In this document: in pieces, positions 24,768 to 33,051 of the stretch
How positions within the stretch are numbered: the first letter of the stretch is position 1
Layout: every line of letters begins with the position of its first letter
NCBI GenBank assembly: GCA_903889905.1
Contig: CAISZI010000032.1
Location: 1-34,405 of the forward strand
Source of the DNA: Candidatus Wirthbacteria bacterium
Lineage (GTDB): Bacteria; Patescibacteriota; CG2-30-54-11
Direction of reading: 5' to 3'
Length of the DNA: 34,405 nt
Program-made: the position numbers and the translations under genes
The notes under the pieces: generated by a model
The model's database searches: none
Told to the model about the DNA's origin: nothing
Seen by the model: only the letters and a program-made list of their open reading frames with translations

Positions 24768-25745
24768 ATGAACCAACTTAATATTATCGGCCATCGTAAA
24801 TGGTATTACCTTTTTTCTGGCGTGCTGATCGTACCTGGCACAATCGCCTTGCTGCTTTGGGGTCTGAATCTGGGGATTGATTTCAAAGGTGGGTCGCAGC
24901 TGGAGGTTCAGTTCAAAAAGCCGGTTGCTGCCGCCGAGGTCAAATCCGTGCTCGACGCGTTGGGCTTGCATGACAATTCCATCCAGACTTCGAGCAATAA
25001 TACCGTCACCATGAGCACCCGCAGCCTGAATGTGCCGGTAGCAACGGGTGACAATCCTGTTTCTGCACCCATCACTTCACCCGTCGCCCAGGGCTCGACC
25101 GGCGTCAATGAAAAACTGCTGATCGAGGACAGATTGACGGCCAAATTTGGCACGCTCACTGAAGTCAGTTTTGATTCTGTCGGACCGGTGATCGGGCAGG
25201 AACTGACCCGCAACGCGATTTATGCTGTACTGGTGGCGTCACTGGCGATTGTTCTATACATCGGATGGGCTTTTCGTGCAGTACCGAAACCGGCGTCCTC
25301 GTTGCGATTTGGGGTTTGTGCGATTATTGCACTGCTGCATGATATGTTGTTTTTGCTCGGATCTTTTGCATTGCTGGGTAAATTTTTCAATGTCCAGGCC
25401 AATGCGATGTTCGTCGTGGCGGCGCTTACTGTGATGGGCTTTTCGGTGCATGACAGCATCGTCGTCTTTGACCGCATCCGTGAATCCCTGCGCAAGGAAC
25501 GGAATGTGTCATTCGAAGAGATCGTCAATCGCAGCATCCTGGAAACCCTGGGCCGCTCGATCAACACTACCGTGACAGTCCTGTTTACCCTGCTTGCTTT
25601 ATTCCTCTTTGGTGGCGACAGCATACGCATCTTCACCCTCGCCTTACTGCTTGGGATCACGAGCGGATCCTATTCGTCCATTTTCAACGCCTCACCGCTG
25701 CTGGTTGACTGGCAGAACTTTGCCACGAGAAAACGCAAAGCCTAG
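24768..25745 (+). CDS. secF: Protein translocase subunit SecF
   Basis: Second half of the SecDF export motor. 325 residues with an N-terminal helix (~13-33), the family motif GIDFKGGSQLEVQF (~36-49), a periplasmic domain with a Ser/Thr/Val-rich insertion (~85-120), then five helices (~150-310). The latter include the conserved GFSVHDSIVVFDRIRE. It begins 3 bp after the secD stop, and AAGGAAAA lies inside the end of secD. MraY follows 38 bp later on the same strand. Confidence 0.95.
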   Translation: MNQLNIIGHRKWYYLFSGVLIVPGTIALLLWGLNLGIDFKGGSQLEVQFKKPVAAAEVKSVLDALGLHDNSIQTSSNNTVTMSTRSLNVPVATGDNPVSAPITSPVAQGSTGVNEKLLIEDRLTAKFGTLTEVSFDSVGPVIGQELTRNAIYAVLVASLAIVLYIGWAFRAVPKPASSLRFGVCAIIALLHDMLFLLGSFALLGKFFNVQANAMFVVAALTVMGFSVHDSIVVFDRIRESLRKERNVSFEEIVNRSILETLGRSINTTVTVLFTLLALFLFGGDSIRIFTLALLLGITSGSYSSIFNASPLLVDWQNFATRKRKA

Positions 25746-25783
25746 GGCTCAATTACCAACTTATGCCGTGAAATCAGCTGTCT

Positions 25784-26824
25784 ATGCCAAATGCGTTAAA
25801 ATTGGTGGGGGTTGAACAGGAATTTGTCGTTCGTCTGACTTTTCTGAACATTTCCTCACCCGTTGTCTGGGTGTTGTTGCTGTTGTTGTTGTCATTTGTG
25901 CTGGCCATGCTCTGGGCACCGTTACTGATCGGACCACTTCGGACAATCACCCGTAAAAAAATTGACCAAAAAGGCCGTCCGATTCTGTATTCGATGCACA
26001 ATGGCAAACAGGGAACGCCCTCCATGGGTGGGCTGCTGTTTGTCGTCAACACTCTGGTCTTGTGTTTGTTTTTTCTGACCAAGGCAGATTACTTCTGGCT
26101 TACGCTGCTGGGCATTGTGACAATTGGGCTGGTGGGAGTGACCGATGATTATCTGGTCACCTGGAGTACCCGTTTCACAGGACTGCGCGCCTGGCAGAAA
26201 TTCGGTCTGCAGGCAATCGTTGCCTTGATCCTGGCGGTTAATCTTTATCAGCGTTATGGCTACAGCCAATTGCAAATACCATTGGTGGGCATTCTCAGTC
26301 TGGGTGTGTGGATGGTGCCACTTTTGATTTTGATCATGCTGGCATCGATCAATGCCGTCAATCTGACCGATGGACTGGACGGCCTGGCTGCCGGTGTTTC
26401 GTTGTTTGCCTTTAGTGGGTATCTGGTGATTGCGCTGGTGCAGCAGCAGTTCCATGTCGCCACTCTGATCGCGGTGCTGATGGGTTCATTGCTGGCTTTT
26501 CTGTGGTTTAATATTTACCCGGCACGGTTTTTTATGGGGGATGTCGGGGCGCTGACGCTGGGGCTGTCGCTGGCTCTGATGGCCACGCTCACTGGTCAAT
26601 TGGCACTGCTGCCAATTTTTGGACTGGTTTTTGTGCTGGAAACGCTGTCGGTGATCTTGCAGGTTTTCTGGCGCAAGGTTTTTAAACGTAAATTGTTTAC
26701 CATTGCTCCCTATCATCATCACCTCGAACGTCTGGGCTGGCCAGAGACGAAAGTTTCGCAGCGGTTTTGGATGCTGGGGGCTGTCAGCATGATTTTGGGT
26801 TTGCTGCTATACTTTGCGCACTAG
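25784..26824 (+). CDS. mraY: Phospho-N-acetylmuramoyl-pentapeptide transferase MraY
   Basis: Integral-membrane enzyme transferring phospho-MurNAc-pentapeptide from UDP to undecaprenyl phosphate, giving lipid I. About ten hydrophobic segments. The active-site residues appear in order: GTPSMGG, VGVTDDYLV (Asp pair), NLTDGLDGLAAG and APYHHHLERLGWPE (the His loop). Length 346 is normal. No strong Shine-Dalgarno is seen before ATG 25784, and an ATG 20 bp upstream ends at once in TGA. It is the first committed membrane step of the peptidoglycan cluster that continues to murG. Confidence 0.96.
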   Translation: MPNALKLVGVEQEFVVRLTFLNISSPVVWVLLLLLLSFVLAMLWAPLLIGPLRTITRKKIDQKGRPILYSMHNGKQGTPSMGGLLFVVNTLVLCLFFLTKADYFWLTLLGIVTIGLVGVTDDYLVTWSTRFTGLRAWQKFGLQAIVALILAVNLYQRYGYSQLQIPLVGILSLGVWMVPLLILIMLASINAVNLTDGLDGLAAGVSLFAFSGYLVIALVQQQFHVATLIAVLMGSLLAFLWFNIYPARFFMGDVGALTLGLSLALMATLTGQLALLPIFGLVFVLETLSVILQVFWRKVFKRKLFTIAPYHHHLERLGWPETKVSQRFWMLGAVSMILGLLLYFAH

Positions 26825-26845
26825 TTATTGAGTAGAAAGCGTTTA

Positions 26846-27709
26846 ATGCTATCAGCTTTGGCGACAACCCAGTCCGTACTGCAGACGCTTCGCGCAGACT
26901 GGAAGACGCGTTTTGGCTTTGTCTATTTGAAGCTAAAGCCGCAGCTGTTGTCAGATGGTCGCATTGACTTGACCGGCCAGGTGCTGTTTGCCAACCAGAA
27001 GAAAAAAATACTCAGTGAACTGGCTAAATACAGTATTGACGTTGTCGATCACGTGGAAATTGCTATCGAACAGCTCAAGTGGACCTGGGTCAAAGCTGCG
27101 ACCGAGGTCGTGGCGTTGCGCGAGGGTTGCATTGCCACGAGCCGTTTGTGGTCCGAAGCCAGGGCGGGGGAATGGCTGAAACTGTATTTGAAGCACGCCA
27201 ACTTTGCGCTGGTGGAAAGTGACGACAAAACTTTTGGCTGGGTACAATGCTGCGACCTGGTCCGCGCTAAACCGGCGGAGGAACCTTGGACACGACCCTG
27301 GTTTGCCCTGTCCGAACACATTCCGCTGACCGCCAAAGCTTCACTGCAGCAAACCACTCGTCAATATCTGGAGACGCCGTACCTTTTGGGTGGCAAAACG
27401 ACGGTGGGTTGGGATTGTTCAGCCTTTGTCCAACAGGTGATGTGGGAAGTTTATGGCCATTTACTGCCGCGGCATTCGTGGGATCAGAAAAATTACGGGC
27501 AGGCCATCAGTGAAGCAGAAATTCGTCCTGGGGACCTGGTGTTTGCGCTTAGCCTCACCAAGCATACCAAGCATGTAGGGATTTATCTGGGGAACGAGGA
27601 TATCGTGCATGCCAGTCGCCGTGCCGGGAAGACAGTGATCTGGAAATTACCTTTGTTTGAAATGATTTATCAGGTCGTGGTGGTGCGCCGCCTCACAGAC
27701 CGCAATTAG
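26846..27709 (+). CDS. NlpC/P60 (C40) peptidase with SH3-like and BON-like N-terminal regions
   Basis: 287 residues. The C-terminal C40 domain has Cys191 in WDCSAFVQ, His243 in KHVGIYLG and His255 as the third polar residue; these enzymes cut gamma-D-Glu-diaminoacid bonds in wall peptides. The middle (~80-140) looks like a bacterial SH3 module, as in YkfC-type dipeptidyl peptidases. Residues ~25-75 (DGRIDLTGQV...) resemble a BON domain. No signal peptide or membrane helix is seen, so a cytoplasmic muropeptide-recycling role is favoured over wall remodelling. An upstream TTG at 26828 is an alternative start; I chose the ATG, without strong Shine-Dalgarno evidence. It lies between mraY and murD, with its stop next to the murD ribosome-binding site. 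Confidence 0.8.
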   Translation: MLSALATTQSVLQTLRADWKTRFGFVYLKLKPQLLSDGRIDLTGQVLFANQKKKILSELAKYSIDVVDHVEIAIEQLKWTWVKAATEVVALREGCIATSRLWSEARAGEWLKLYLKHANFALVESDDKTFGWVQCCDLVRAKPAEEPWTRPWFALSEHIPLTAKASLQQTTRQYLETPYLLGGKTTVGWDCSAFVQQVMWEVYGHLLPRHSWDQKNYGQAISEAEIRPGDLVFALSLTKHTKHVGIYLGNEDIVHASRRAGKTVIWKLPLFEMIYQVVVVRRLTDRN

Positions 27710-27719
27710 GAGTTTGGGC

Positions 27720-29138
27720 ATGGCTTTTGCTTTGACGGAATGGTCGCAGCAGGAAATACATATTGTGGGATTGTCGGGCATTGAAGGCTTCACGGTCGCC
27801 AAATTTTTGTTTGACCGCGGCGTGCGAAATCTGGTGCTGCACGATTTTGAAAATCTGGCTGACTTCAAACGTACTTTTTTGTTATTACACCTTTATCTGT
27901 CTCGTCCCGAGCGTAAACGGGCATTGGACGACTTGCTGGAGTGGCCGGTGAAATTTTGCTTTGGTACAGAATACTTGGCGGGGATTGCCGCTGCGGACCG
28001 GATTTTTTTGGGTCAGAACTGGTTTGCCTATCCGGCCAACCAGGCCTTGGAACCAATCAAGGCGAGTGCTCCAGCGAAATTCTATCAGATGCTTGATCTG
28101 TATTTACAGACTTTCCCCGGCAAAGTGATTGGGGTAACTGGCACCAATGGCAAATCCACGACCGTGGACCTGATCGCCAAAATGCTGCATGCGGCTGGCA
28201 AAACTGTCTGGTATGGCGGCAATGAACGCAGCAAAGAGCAATCTCTGCTGCGCCTTGAACAAGCGCAAAAAGATGATTATCTGGTCCTGGAAGTCAGCAA
28301 TCGTCATCTCAAATTCGGCCTGAAGCAGTCGCCGCAGATCGCGGTGATTACCAACGTGACGCCGAATCATATCCCGGACCACGGTTCATTCGAGGCTTAT
28401 GCGGCTGCCAAACAGCGCATCCTGGAACATCAGGATGCTGATGATTATCTGGTTTTGAATGCCGATGACTCCGTCAGTTCAGCCTGGGCAACGCAAGCCA
28501 AAGCCTCGATCCATTGGTTTGCGACCGCCACTGACGTGCATGGCGGGCATGTGAGAAATGGTCAACTCAGCGTGGGCAACGAAGCGATTTTGCCACTCGG
28601 TTGTTTGTGTAACTGTTCTGTTCAGTTTATTGCCAACGCCGCCGCAGCAGTGACAGTGGCCCATCTCTGCGGTATCGCGTCGCCGGTCATTGCCACGGTG
28701 TTACGCGAGTATCAGATGTTGCCAGGCCGTTGTGAGCAGGTGGCGGTCAAGCATGGCGTTAAATATATTTATGACATCAAAAGTACCGTGCCGCAGGCGA
28801 CAGTGGCGGCCTTGCAGAGTTTTACGGAACCGGTGGTGCTGATTGCCGGTGGTGAGGACAAAGGCGTGGATTATGCGTTGATGGCCGGGGAAATCCAGGC
28901 CAAAGTGAAATGGCTGATCCTGCTTCCAGGCACGGCCACAGCCAAACTGCTTGTTTGTTTGAGGGCGCTGCAGTGGGATCGATTGGAAATGGTCGAAGGT
29001 CTACCCTTGGCTTTTATTCAGGCGGCTGCCAAGGCAGAAGCGGCCGATGTGGTGCTGTTGTCGCCAGGCGCGGCCGGATTTTATTCGGCGTTCATCGAAG
29101 GCAAAACAGGGTTTCGCAAACTTGTTGATGCCATTTGA
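27720..29138 (+). CDS. murD: UDP-N-acetylmuramoyl-L-alanine--D-glutamate ligase MurD (divergent)
   Basis: Mur ligase adding D-Glu to UDP-MurNAc-L-Ala in the cytoplasm. 472 residues. The N-terminal Rossmann-like part contains IVGLSGIEGFTVAKFL, the ATP loop is GVTGTNGKSTT (138-148), then come TNVTPNHIPDHGSF and a C-terminal domain with VVLIAGGEDKGVDYALM. The last motif is diagnostic for MurD among Mur ligases. Two usual motifs are altered: TPDH is TPNH, and the D-Glu-binding NDSKATNP is YDIKSTVP. The acceptor amino acid might therefore differ. AGGAG at 27708-27712 is 7 nt before ATG 27720; a TTG at 27714 is less likely. Confidence 0.9.
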   Translation: MAFALTEWSQQEIHIVGLSGIEGFTVAKFLFDRGVRNLVLHDFENLADFKRTFLLLHLYLSRPERKRALDDLLEWPVKFCFGTEYLAGIAAADRIFLGQNWFAYPANQALEPIKASAPAKFYQMLDLYLQTFPGKVIGVTGTNGKSTTVDLIAKMLHAAGKTVWYGGNERSKEQSLLRLEQAQKDDYLVLEVSNRHLKFGLKQSPQIAVITNVTPNHIPDHGSFEAYAAAKQRILEHQDADDYLVLNADDSVSSAWATQAKASIHWFATATDVHGGHVRNGQLSVGNEAILPLGCLCNCSVQFIANAAAAVTVAHLCGIASPVIATVLREYQMLPGRCEQVAVKHGVKYIYDIKSTVPQATVAALQSFTEPVVLIAGGEDKGVDYALMAGEIQAKVKWLILLPGTATAKLLVCLRALQWDRLEMVEGLPLAFIQAAAKAEAADVVLLSPGAAGFYSAFIEGKTGFRKLVDAI

Positions 29139-29147
29139 TCCCATGCG

Positions 29148-29327
29148 TTATTTTTCTTCTTCGACCGTTTCGTAGCTGATGGCAATGGCGGTTAGGCGGA
29201 TTTCAGCTCCACAGGAGTCGCAGATGATGATATCATCCACCTGAGGTTGTCTGGCGATCAGGACAGGCGCATGGCAGTCAGGACAAAGCAGTGTCAGGTT
29301 TTGGATTTGGTCAGAAGTTTTTGGCAT
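29148..29327 (-). CDS. LysW-like zinc-ribbon small protein
   Basis: 59 residues with Cys15, Cys18, Cys36 and Cys39 forming two CxxC knuckles (CPDCHAP and CDSCGAE), and an acidic tail VEEEK. Size, cysteine spacing and the CGAE segment match LysW, the amino-group carrier protein on which lysine or arginine precursors are built. True LysW ends EDWGE and attaches its substrate to the terminal Glu; here the last residue is Lys, so carrier function is uncertain. The start at 29327 is preferred because AAGGAAAA lies upstream; a longer frame to 29384 adds only a hydrophobic stretch. It is convergent with murD (9 bp apart) and divergent from the PLP enzyme. Confidence 0.65.
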   Translation of the reverse strand: MPKTSDQIQNLTLLCPDCHAPVLIARQPQVDDIIICDSCGAEIRLTAIAISYETVEEEK

Positions 29328-29376
29328 AATTTTTCCTTGCTTCAGAAGTAAAAACAACAATGAGGTTACCAATAAA

Positions 29377-30444
29377 GTGAGCACAGCTCAAGTCTCAACC
29401 GTCGCTCAAGCCCAAGCTCAGCACCTTGGCATCTGGCAAGATGCTGCCTCGCTCTTGCCGAATGTTGGGCGAGAGTACCAGCTCAGCCTTGGCGAAGGCC
29501 AGACGCGCGCTGTTCCGTTGCAGCTTGGGGCGCAGACGATTTGGCTCAAACACGAAGATGAGAACCCGCATGGCAGCCACAAAGACCGTGCTTTTGCCTA
29601 TCGTCTGTCTTTGGCGAAGCAGGCGGGAACTCAAGCCGTTGTCCTGTCATCGTCGGGCAATGCGGCGATCAGTTGTGCGGCTTATGCCCGGCAAGCGTCA
29701 ATCAAGTGTGTGCTGTTTGTCTCACCAGAGACGGAACCCGGTAAGCTGCAGGCCTTGGAAGACTTTACCCAAGCCAGGGTTTTGGTGTCGACACGTGCCA
29801 TGAGAATGGCCAATTATGTGGCAGCCAGGTACCTGATTCCCAATTTGCGGCCGTCGCTGGACGAGTTCGCCACCATTGGTTACAAAACCATTGCTTTTGA
29901 ATTACGGCGGCAATTGGAGCATGTTGATCATGTGTTTACCTTTGTCACGTCGGCCAGTTCTCTGGTTGGCATGGCCATGGGTTTTCAAGAATTATTAAAG
30001 GCCAAAAAGATCATGAAACTGCCAGCTTTGCATGTGGTTCAGTCGACTGGCAAAGATGCGTTGGTTAAAGCAAGCAGTGGTAGTCTTTTAGCAACTGATG
30101 CTGGCGCGGTGCGGAATCTTGGCGTCGCACATTCGGCCAGGGAAAAGGAAGCTCTCCGTTTACTGAGATCAACCGGCGGGTCGGGTTGGAGTGTTGGCAG
30201 GGAGCAGATGGAAACCGCCAACCAGATTTTGTTGTCAAAAGGTATCGCGTCATCGTGGGAAGGGCAGTGTACCGTGGCGGCGATCAAGCAGGCGTTGCAT
30301 TCTGGCCAGGTGCAGGGCAAGGTGGTTGGGTTATTAACCGGCAAAAACTATCCGTTTATACCAGATTTTCAAAGTCATTTCCCGCTGGTCAATACTTTTG
30401 TCGATGTTGATGCTCAGGTTGAGTCTTATCTGTATGGAGTTTAA
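29377..30444 (+). CDS. Threonine synthase-fold (type II) PLP enzyme
   Basis: 355 residues of the tryptophan-synthase-beta/threonine-synthase family. The PLP-binding Lys is Lys69 in NPHGSHKDRAF, and the substrate/cofactor loop SSSGNAA is at 91-97. The family does beta- or gamma-replacement or elimination on Ser, phosphohomoserine and similar substrates. The glycine loop that normally holds the PLP phosphate (GxGxxG-like) reads TSASSLVG, which is unusual. No thrB, hom or other threonine genes are close. The GTG start has only a distant GAGG. The stop precedes the ATP-grasp gene by 3 bp, so the pair is co-expressed. It may make a special amino acid for the wall or for the adjacent carrier; that is inference. 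Confidence 0.72.
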   Translation: MSTAQVSTVAQAQAQHLGIWQDAASLLPNVGREYQLSLGEGQTRAVPLQLGAQTIWLKHEDENPHGSHKDRAFAYRLSLAKQAGTQAVVLSSSGNAAISCAAYARQASIKCVLFVSPETEPGKLQALEDFTQARVLVSTRAMRMANYVAARYLIPNLRPSLDEFATIGYKTIAFELRRQLEHVDHVFTFVTSASSLVGMAMGFQELLKAKKIMKLPALHVVQSTGKDALVKASSGSLLATDAGAVRNLGVAHSAREKEALRLLRSTGGSGWSVGREQMETANQILLSKGIASSWEGQCTVAAIKQALHSGQVQGKVVGLLTGKNYPFIPDFQSHFPLVNTFVDVDAQVESYLYGV

Positions 30445-30447
30445 GCC

Positions 30448-31812
30448 TTGGTCACTGAAAGCGAACTGATTGATCTAGCCAAAAAGTATCTGGACGTTCC
30501 TATTTTTTATGTGGTACCGGATGCCAGTTGGGCGTTGGGACTGGAGTGGATATTACCGCAGTACCATATTATCTGCGTTGATGACACGGATGTGGTAGAT
30601 TATCTGAAACGTGATGGTTTTTCGGTATTCTGCGCTGAGACCGATACTGACGCCACGCTGGTCACGCGTTCGGCGAGCGGGTTGCTTAAATTGGCGGCTG
30701 TGGAGCGTTTTATCCAAGACAAAGCGGCTGGCCGTGAGCCGCATCTGTTGATTTTTAAACCCTCCCCGGCCATTGCCAAAATCTGTACCGAACGTGGGTA
30801 CCGCTTGCTGGCCAATTCCGCCGAGCTTAACCGCTCGTACGAAGACAAACTGCGATTTGGTGAGACTCTGGACATGCTGGGTATCAGGCAGCCAACCCAT
30901 CGTATCCTGCCAGTGGCGGAACTCGATTATGACAATCTGTCGGCAATGTGGTCCAAGCAATTTGTGTTGCAAAAAGCGCGTGGGTTTGCCGGTTCCAGCA
31001 GCTGGCTGATCCGTTCGGCCGCTGACCTGGCTGCTTTCAGGCAACAGGAGCCCCAGGGCCGAGTAAAATTATCCAAATGGATCACCGGTATACCCGTCAC
31101 GCTAAATGCCTGTGTGCTGGATACTGGCGTGCTGCAGGGGCGGTATTTCTACCAGATCACGGGTCACCGTGAATTCAACCGGTATGATCTTGGCACCTGT
31201 GGCAATGACTATGCTTATCCGTTTAATTTTGGACCAGAGATTGAATCCCAGATTGCTCATGTGACGCAGACAATTGGGAAACAGATGCGAACCGCTGGTT
31301 ACCGTGGCATTTTTGGCCTGGATTTGATCGTTTCTGGCGATGCCCGTGTTTATGTCATCGAAAACAATGCCCGTCTGGTGGCTTCGATTCCGGTTTTTAC
31401 CAAACTGCAGCTGCAAGCCCGTCAATTACCTTTACTGCTGCTGCATTTGCTGCAATTTGCTGGTGCGTCGTTTGCGCCAGAGTTGAAGAAGTTGCAGGGC
31501 GAGTTGTCGCAGATTTTTGAGGGCAGTCAGTTGATATTGCGCAATACAACGGACGAGCCTTTGCAGCTACATCAGCCATGGCATACCGGCGTCTATGATT
31601 TGGGGTTGCAGTGGCAGCAGTCTGGCTGGCACATTGGTATGCTGGGAGCTGAGCAATTATTGCTTAACATCGTCAAACAAAATCGTTGGGTGAATCCCAA
31701 TATGGAATATGCTAATATGCAGTTCGCGACCGGTATCGTGCAGAAAAACGGCGACCTTAAACCTGCACTGTTGCCGGCAGTCAAGGCTATTTGTTACAAG
31801 CCGTCAGTCTAA
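30448..31812 (+). CDS. ATP-grasp ligase of unknown substrate
   Basis: 454 residues. The central part is an ATP-grasp domain. The Lys-containing strand and glycine loop FVLQKARGFAGSSSWLI (~170-186) is followed by a second strand with KWITGIPV. The metal site GIFGLDLIVSG...YVIENNAR (~285-312) contains the Glu and Asn that bind Mg2+. Such enzymes activate a carboxylate as acyl-phosphate and join it to an amine. An N-terminal Rossmann-like pre-domain (~1-120) and a C-terminal ~110-residue domain flank it. The TTG start has GGAG at 30436-30439. Its place between murD and ftsW makes a peptidoglycan peptide or cross-bridge role (compare the D-Asp ligase Aslfm) one option. Ligation to the LysW-like protein (compare LysX) is another. 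Confidence 0.75.
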   Translation: MVTESELIDLAKKYLDVPIFYVVPDASWALGLEWILPQYHIICVDDTDVVDYLKRDGFSVFCAETDTDATLVTRSASGLLKLAAVERFIQDKAAGREPHLLIFKPSPAIAKICTERGYRLLANSAELNRSYEDKLRFGETLDMLGIRQPTHRILPVAELDYDNLSAMWSKQFVLQKARGFAGSSSWLIRSAADLAAFRQQEPQGRVKLSKWITGIPVTLNACVLDTGVLQGRYFYQITGHREFNRYDLGTCGNDYAYPFNFGPEIESQIAHVTQTIGKQMRTAGYRGIFGLDLIVSGDARVYVIENNARLVASIPVFTKLQLQARQLPLLLLHLLQFAGASFAPELKKLQGELSQIFEGSQLILRNTTDEPLQLHQPWHTGVYDLGLQWQQSGWHIGMLGAEQLLLNIVKQNRWVNPNMEYANMQFATGIVQKNGDLKPALLPAVKAICYKPSV

Positions 31813-31842
31813 ATTCAACCCAACGACGACGAAGGAGTGGGT

Positions 31843-33051
31843 GTGCCAAAGCGCAGTGTCAAGACCAAACCCAAAAAAATGGATCACAGTGTATTGCTGA
31901 TGTGGCTGGTTTTGGTAGTATTTGGTTTGATCATGGTGGCGTCCGCCAGTTCGATCAAGGCACACACGGAATTCGTCAATGCAGCAGGGCAATCGAACGA
32001 TTACTGGTACCTGATCCAGCAATTTAAATGGGTGGTTTTTTCGCTGGTGGCTGTTTTCTTTTTTTCGCGACTGGATTATCGGCGTCTTCGCTATTTTGCT
32101 TTTCCGGCGCTGCTGATCGTGATCGGGTTACTGGCGGCGGTGTTTTTGCCTATTATTGGTGGGCGCACGATCCTGGGCGCCAAGCGTTGGCTGGATTTTG
32201 GGTTTATCGGCATGCAACCATCCGAACTGACCAAAATTTCACTGGTTGTTTACCTCGCTACCTGGCTGGAACGCAAAGGCAAGGAAGTGAAGGATTTTAA
32301 ATACGGGTTTATTCCGTTTGCTGCGATTTTGGGATTGATCATTTTTTTGCTGTTCATGCAAAAGGACCTGGGCACGACGATCATCATTTGTATCATCGCT
32401 GTCACCATTTTTTTTGTCTCGGGCGCCAACGTCTTTCAACTGTTTTTTGGTGGTGTAATTGTAATCGGCCTGGTTGTGGGGTTAATTTCAGTGTCCACTT
32501 TCCGTCAGGCACGGATCAAAGCCTGGCTGAATCCGGGGTCAGACACCAAAACGACCGCCTATCATGTGACGCAATCGAGAATAACCATTGGGTCGGGTGG
32601 GATTTGGGGGGTGGGTTATGGCCACAGCCTGCAAAAGTATAACTATATACCGCACGCTCCGACGGATTCGATCTTTGCCATTATTGCCGAAGAACTGGGG
32701 CTGGTGGGTTCAGTAGCACTGGTGGCTTTATACCTGTTTTTTCTGTATCGCATTTTTATTGTGGCCAAGTCGGCGCCTGACCCTTTTGGACGGCTGCTGT
32801 CGGTTGGGATCGGGGTCTGGATCGGGATCCAGGCATTTATCAACATTGGCGGATTGATGCGTATTATTCCGCTTACCGGTGTGCCTCTGCCGTTTATCAG
32901 CTATGGCGGGTCGTCGTTGCTGATGTCATCGATCGGGGTGGGCATGGTGCTTTCGGTATCGCGTGAAATTGAAATAAGGACCAAGCATGAAAATAGTCAT
33001 GACGGGCGGGGGAACGGGCGGTCACGTCGTCCCTCTGCTGGCGCTGCTTGA
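31843..33051 (+). CDS. ftsW: SEDS peptidoglycan polymerase FtsW/RodA/SpoVE
   Basis: Polytopic glycosyltransferase that polymerises lipid II during division or elongation. 402 residues. After a basic N-terminal tail (~1-15) come about ten helices, with the family signatures GAKRWLDFGFIGMQPSELTK and, near the end, PLPFISYGGSSLL. The SEDS catalytic Asp is expected in the large loop between helices 7 and 8. AAGGAG (31832-31837) fits the GTG at 31843 better than the GTG at 31837. The last 65 bp overlap murG, giving an Arg/Gly-rich cytoplasmic end. FtsW rather than RodA is inferred from the murG neighbour. Confidence 0.9.
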   Translation: MPKRSVKTKPKKMDHSVLLMWLVLVVFGLIMVASASSIKAHTEFVNAAGQSNDYWYLIQQFKWVVFSLVAVFFFSRLDYRRLRYFAFPALLIVIGLLAAVFLPIIGGRTILGAKRWLDFGFIGMQPSELTKISLVVYLATWLERKGKEVKDFKYGFIPFAAILGLIIFLLFMQKDLGTTIIICIIAVTIFFVSGANVFQLFFGGVIVIGLVVGLISVSTFRQARIKAWLNPGSDTKTTAYHVTQSRITIGSGGIWGVGYGHSLQKYNYIPHAPTDSIFAIIAEELGLVGSVALVALYLFFLYRIFIVAKSAPDPFGRLLSVGIGVWIGIQAFINIGGLMRIIPLTGVPLPFISYGGSSLLMSSIGVGMVLSVSREIEIRTKHENSHDGRGNGRSRRPSAGAA

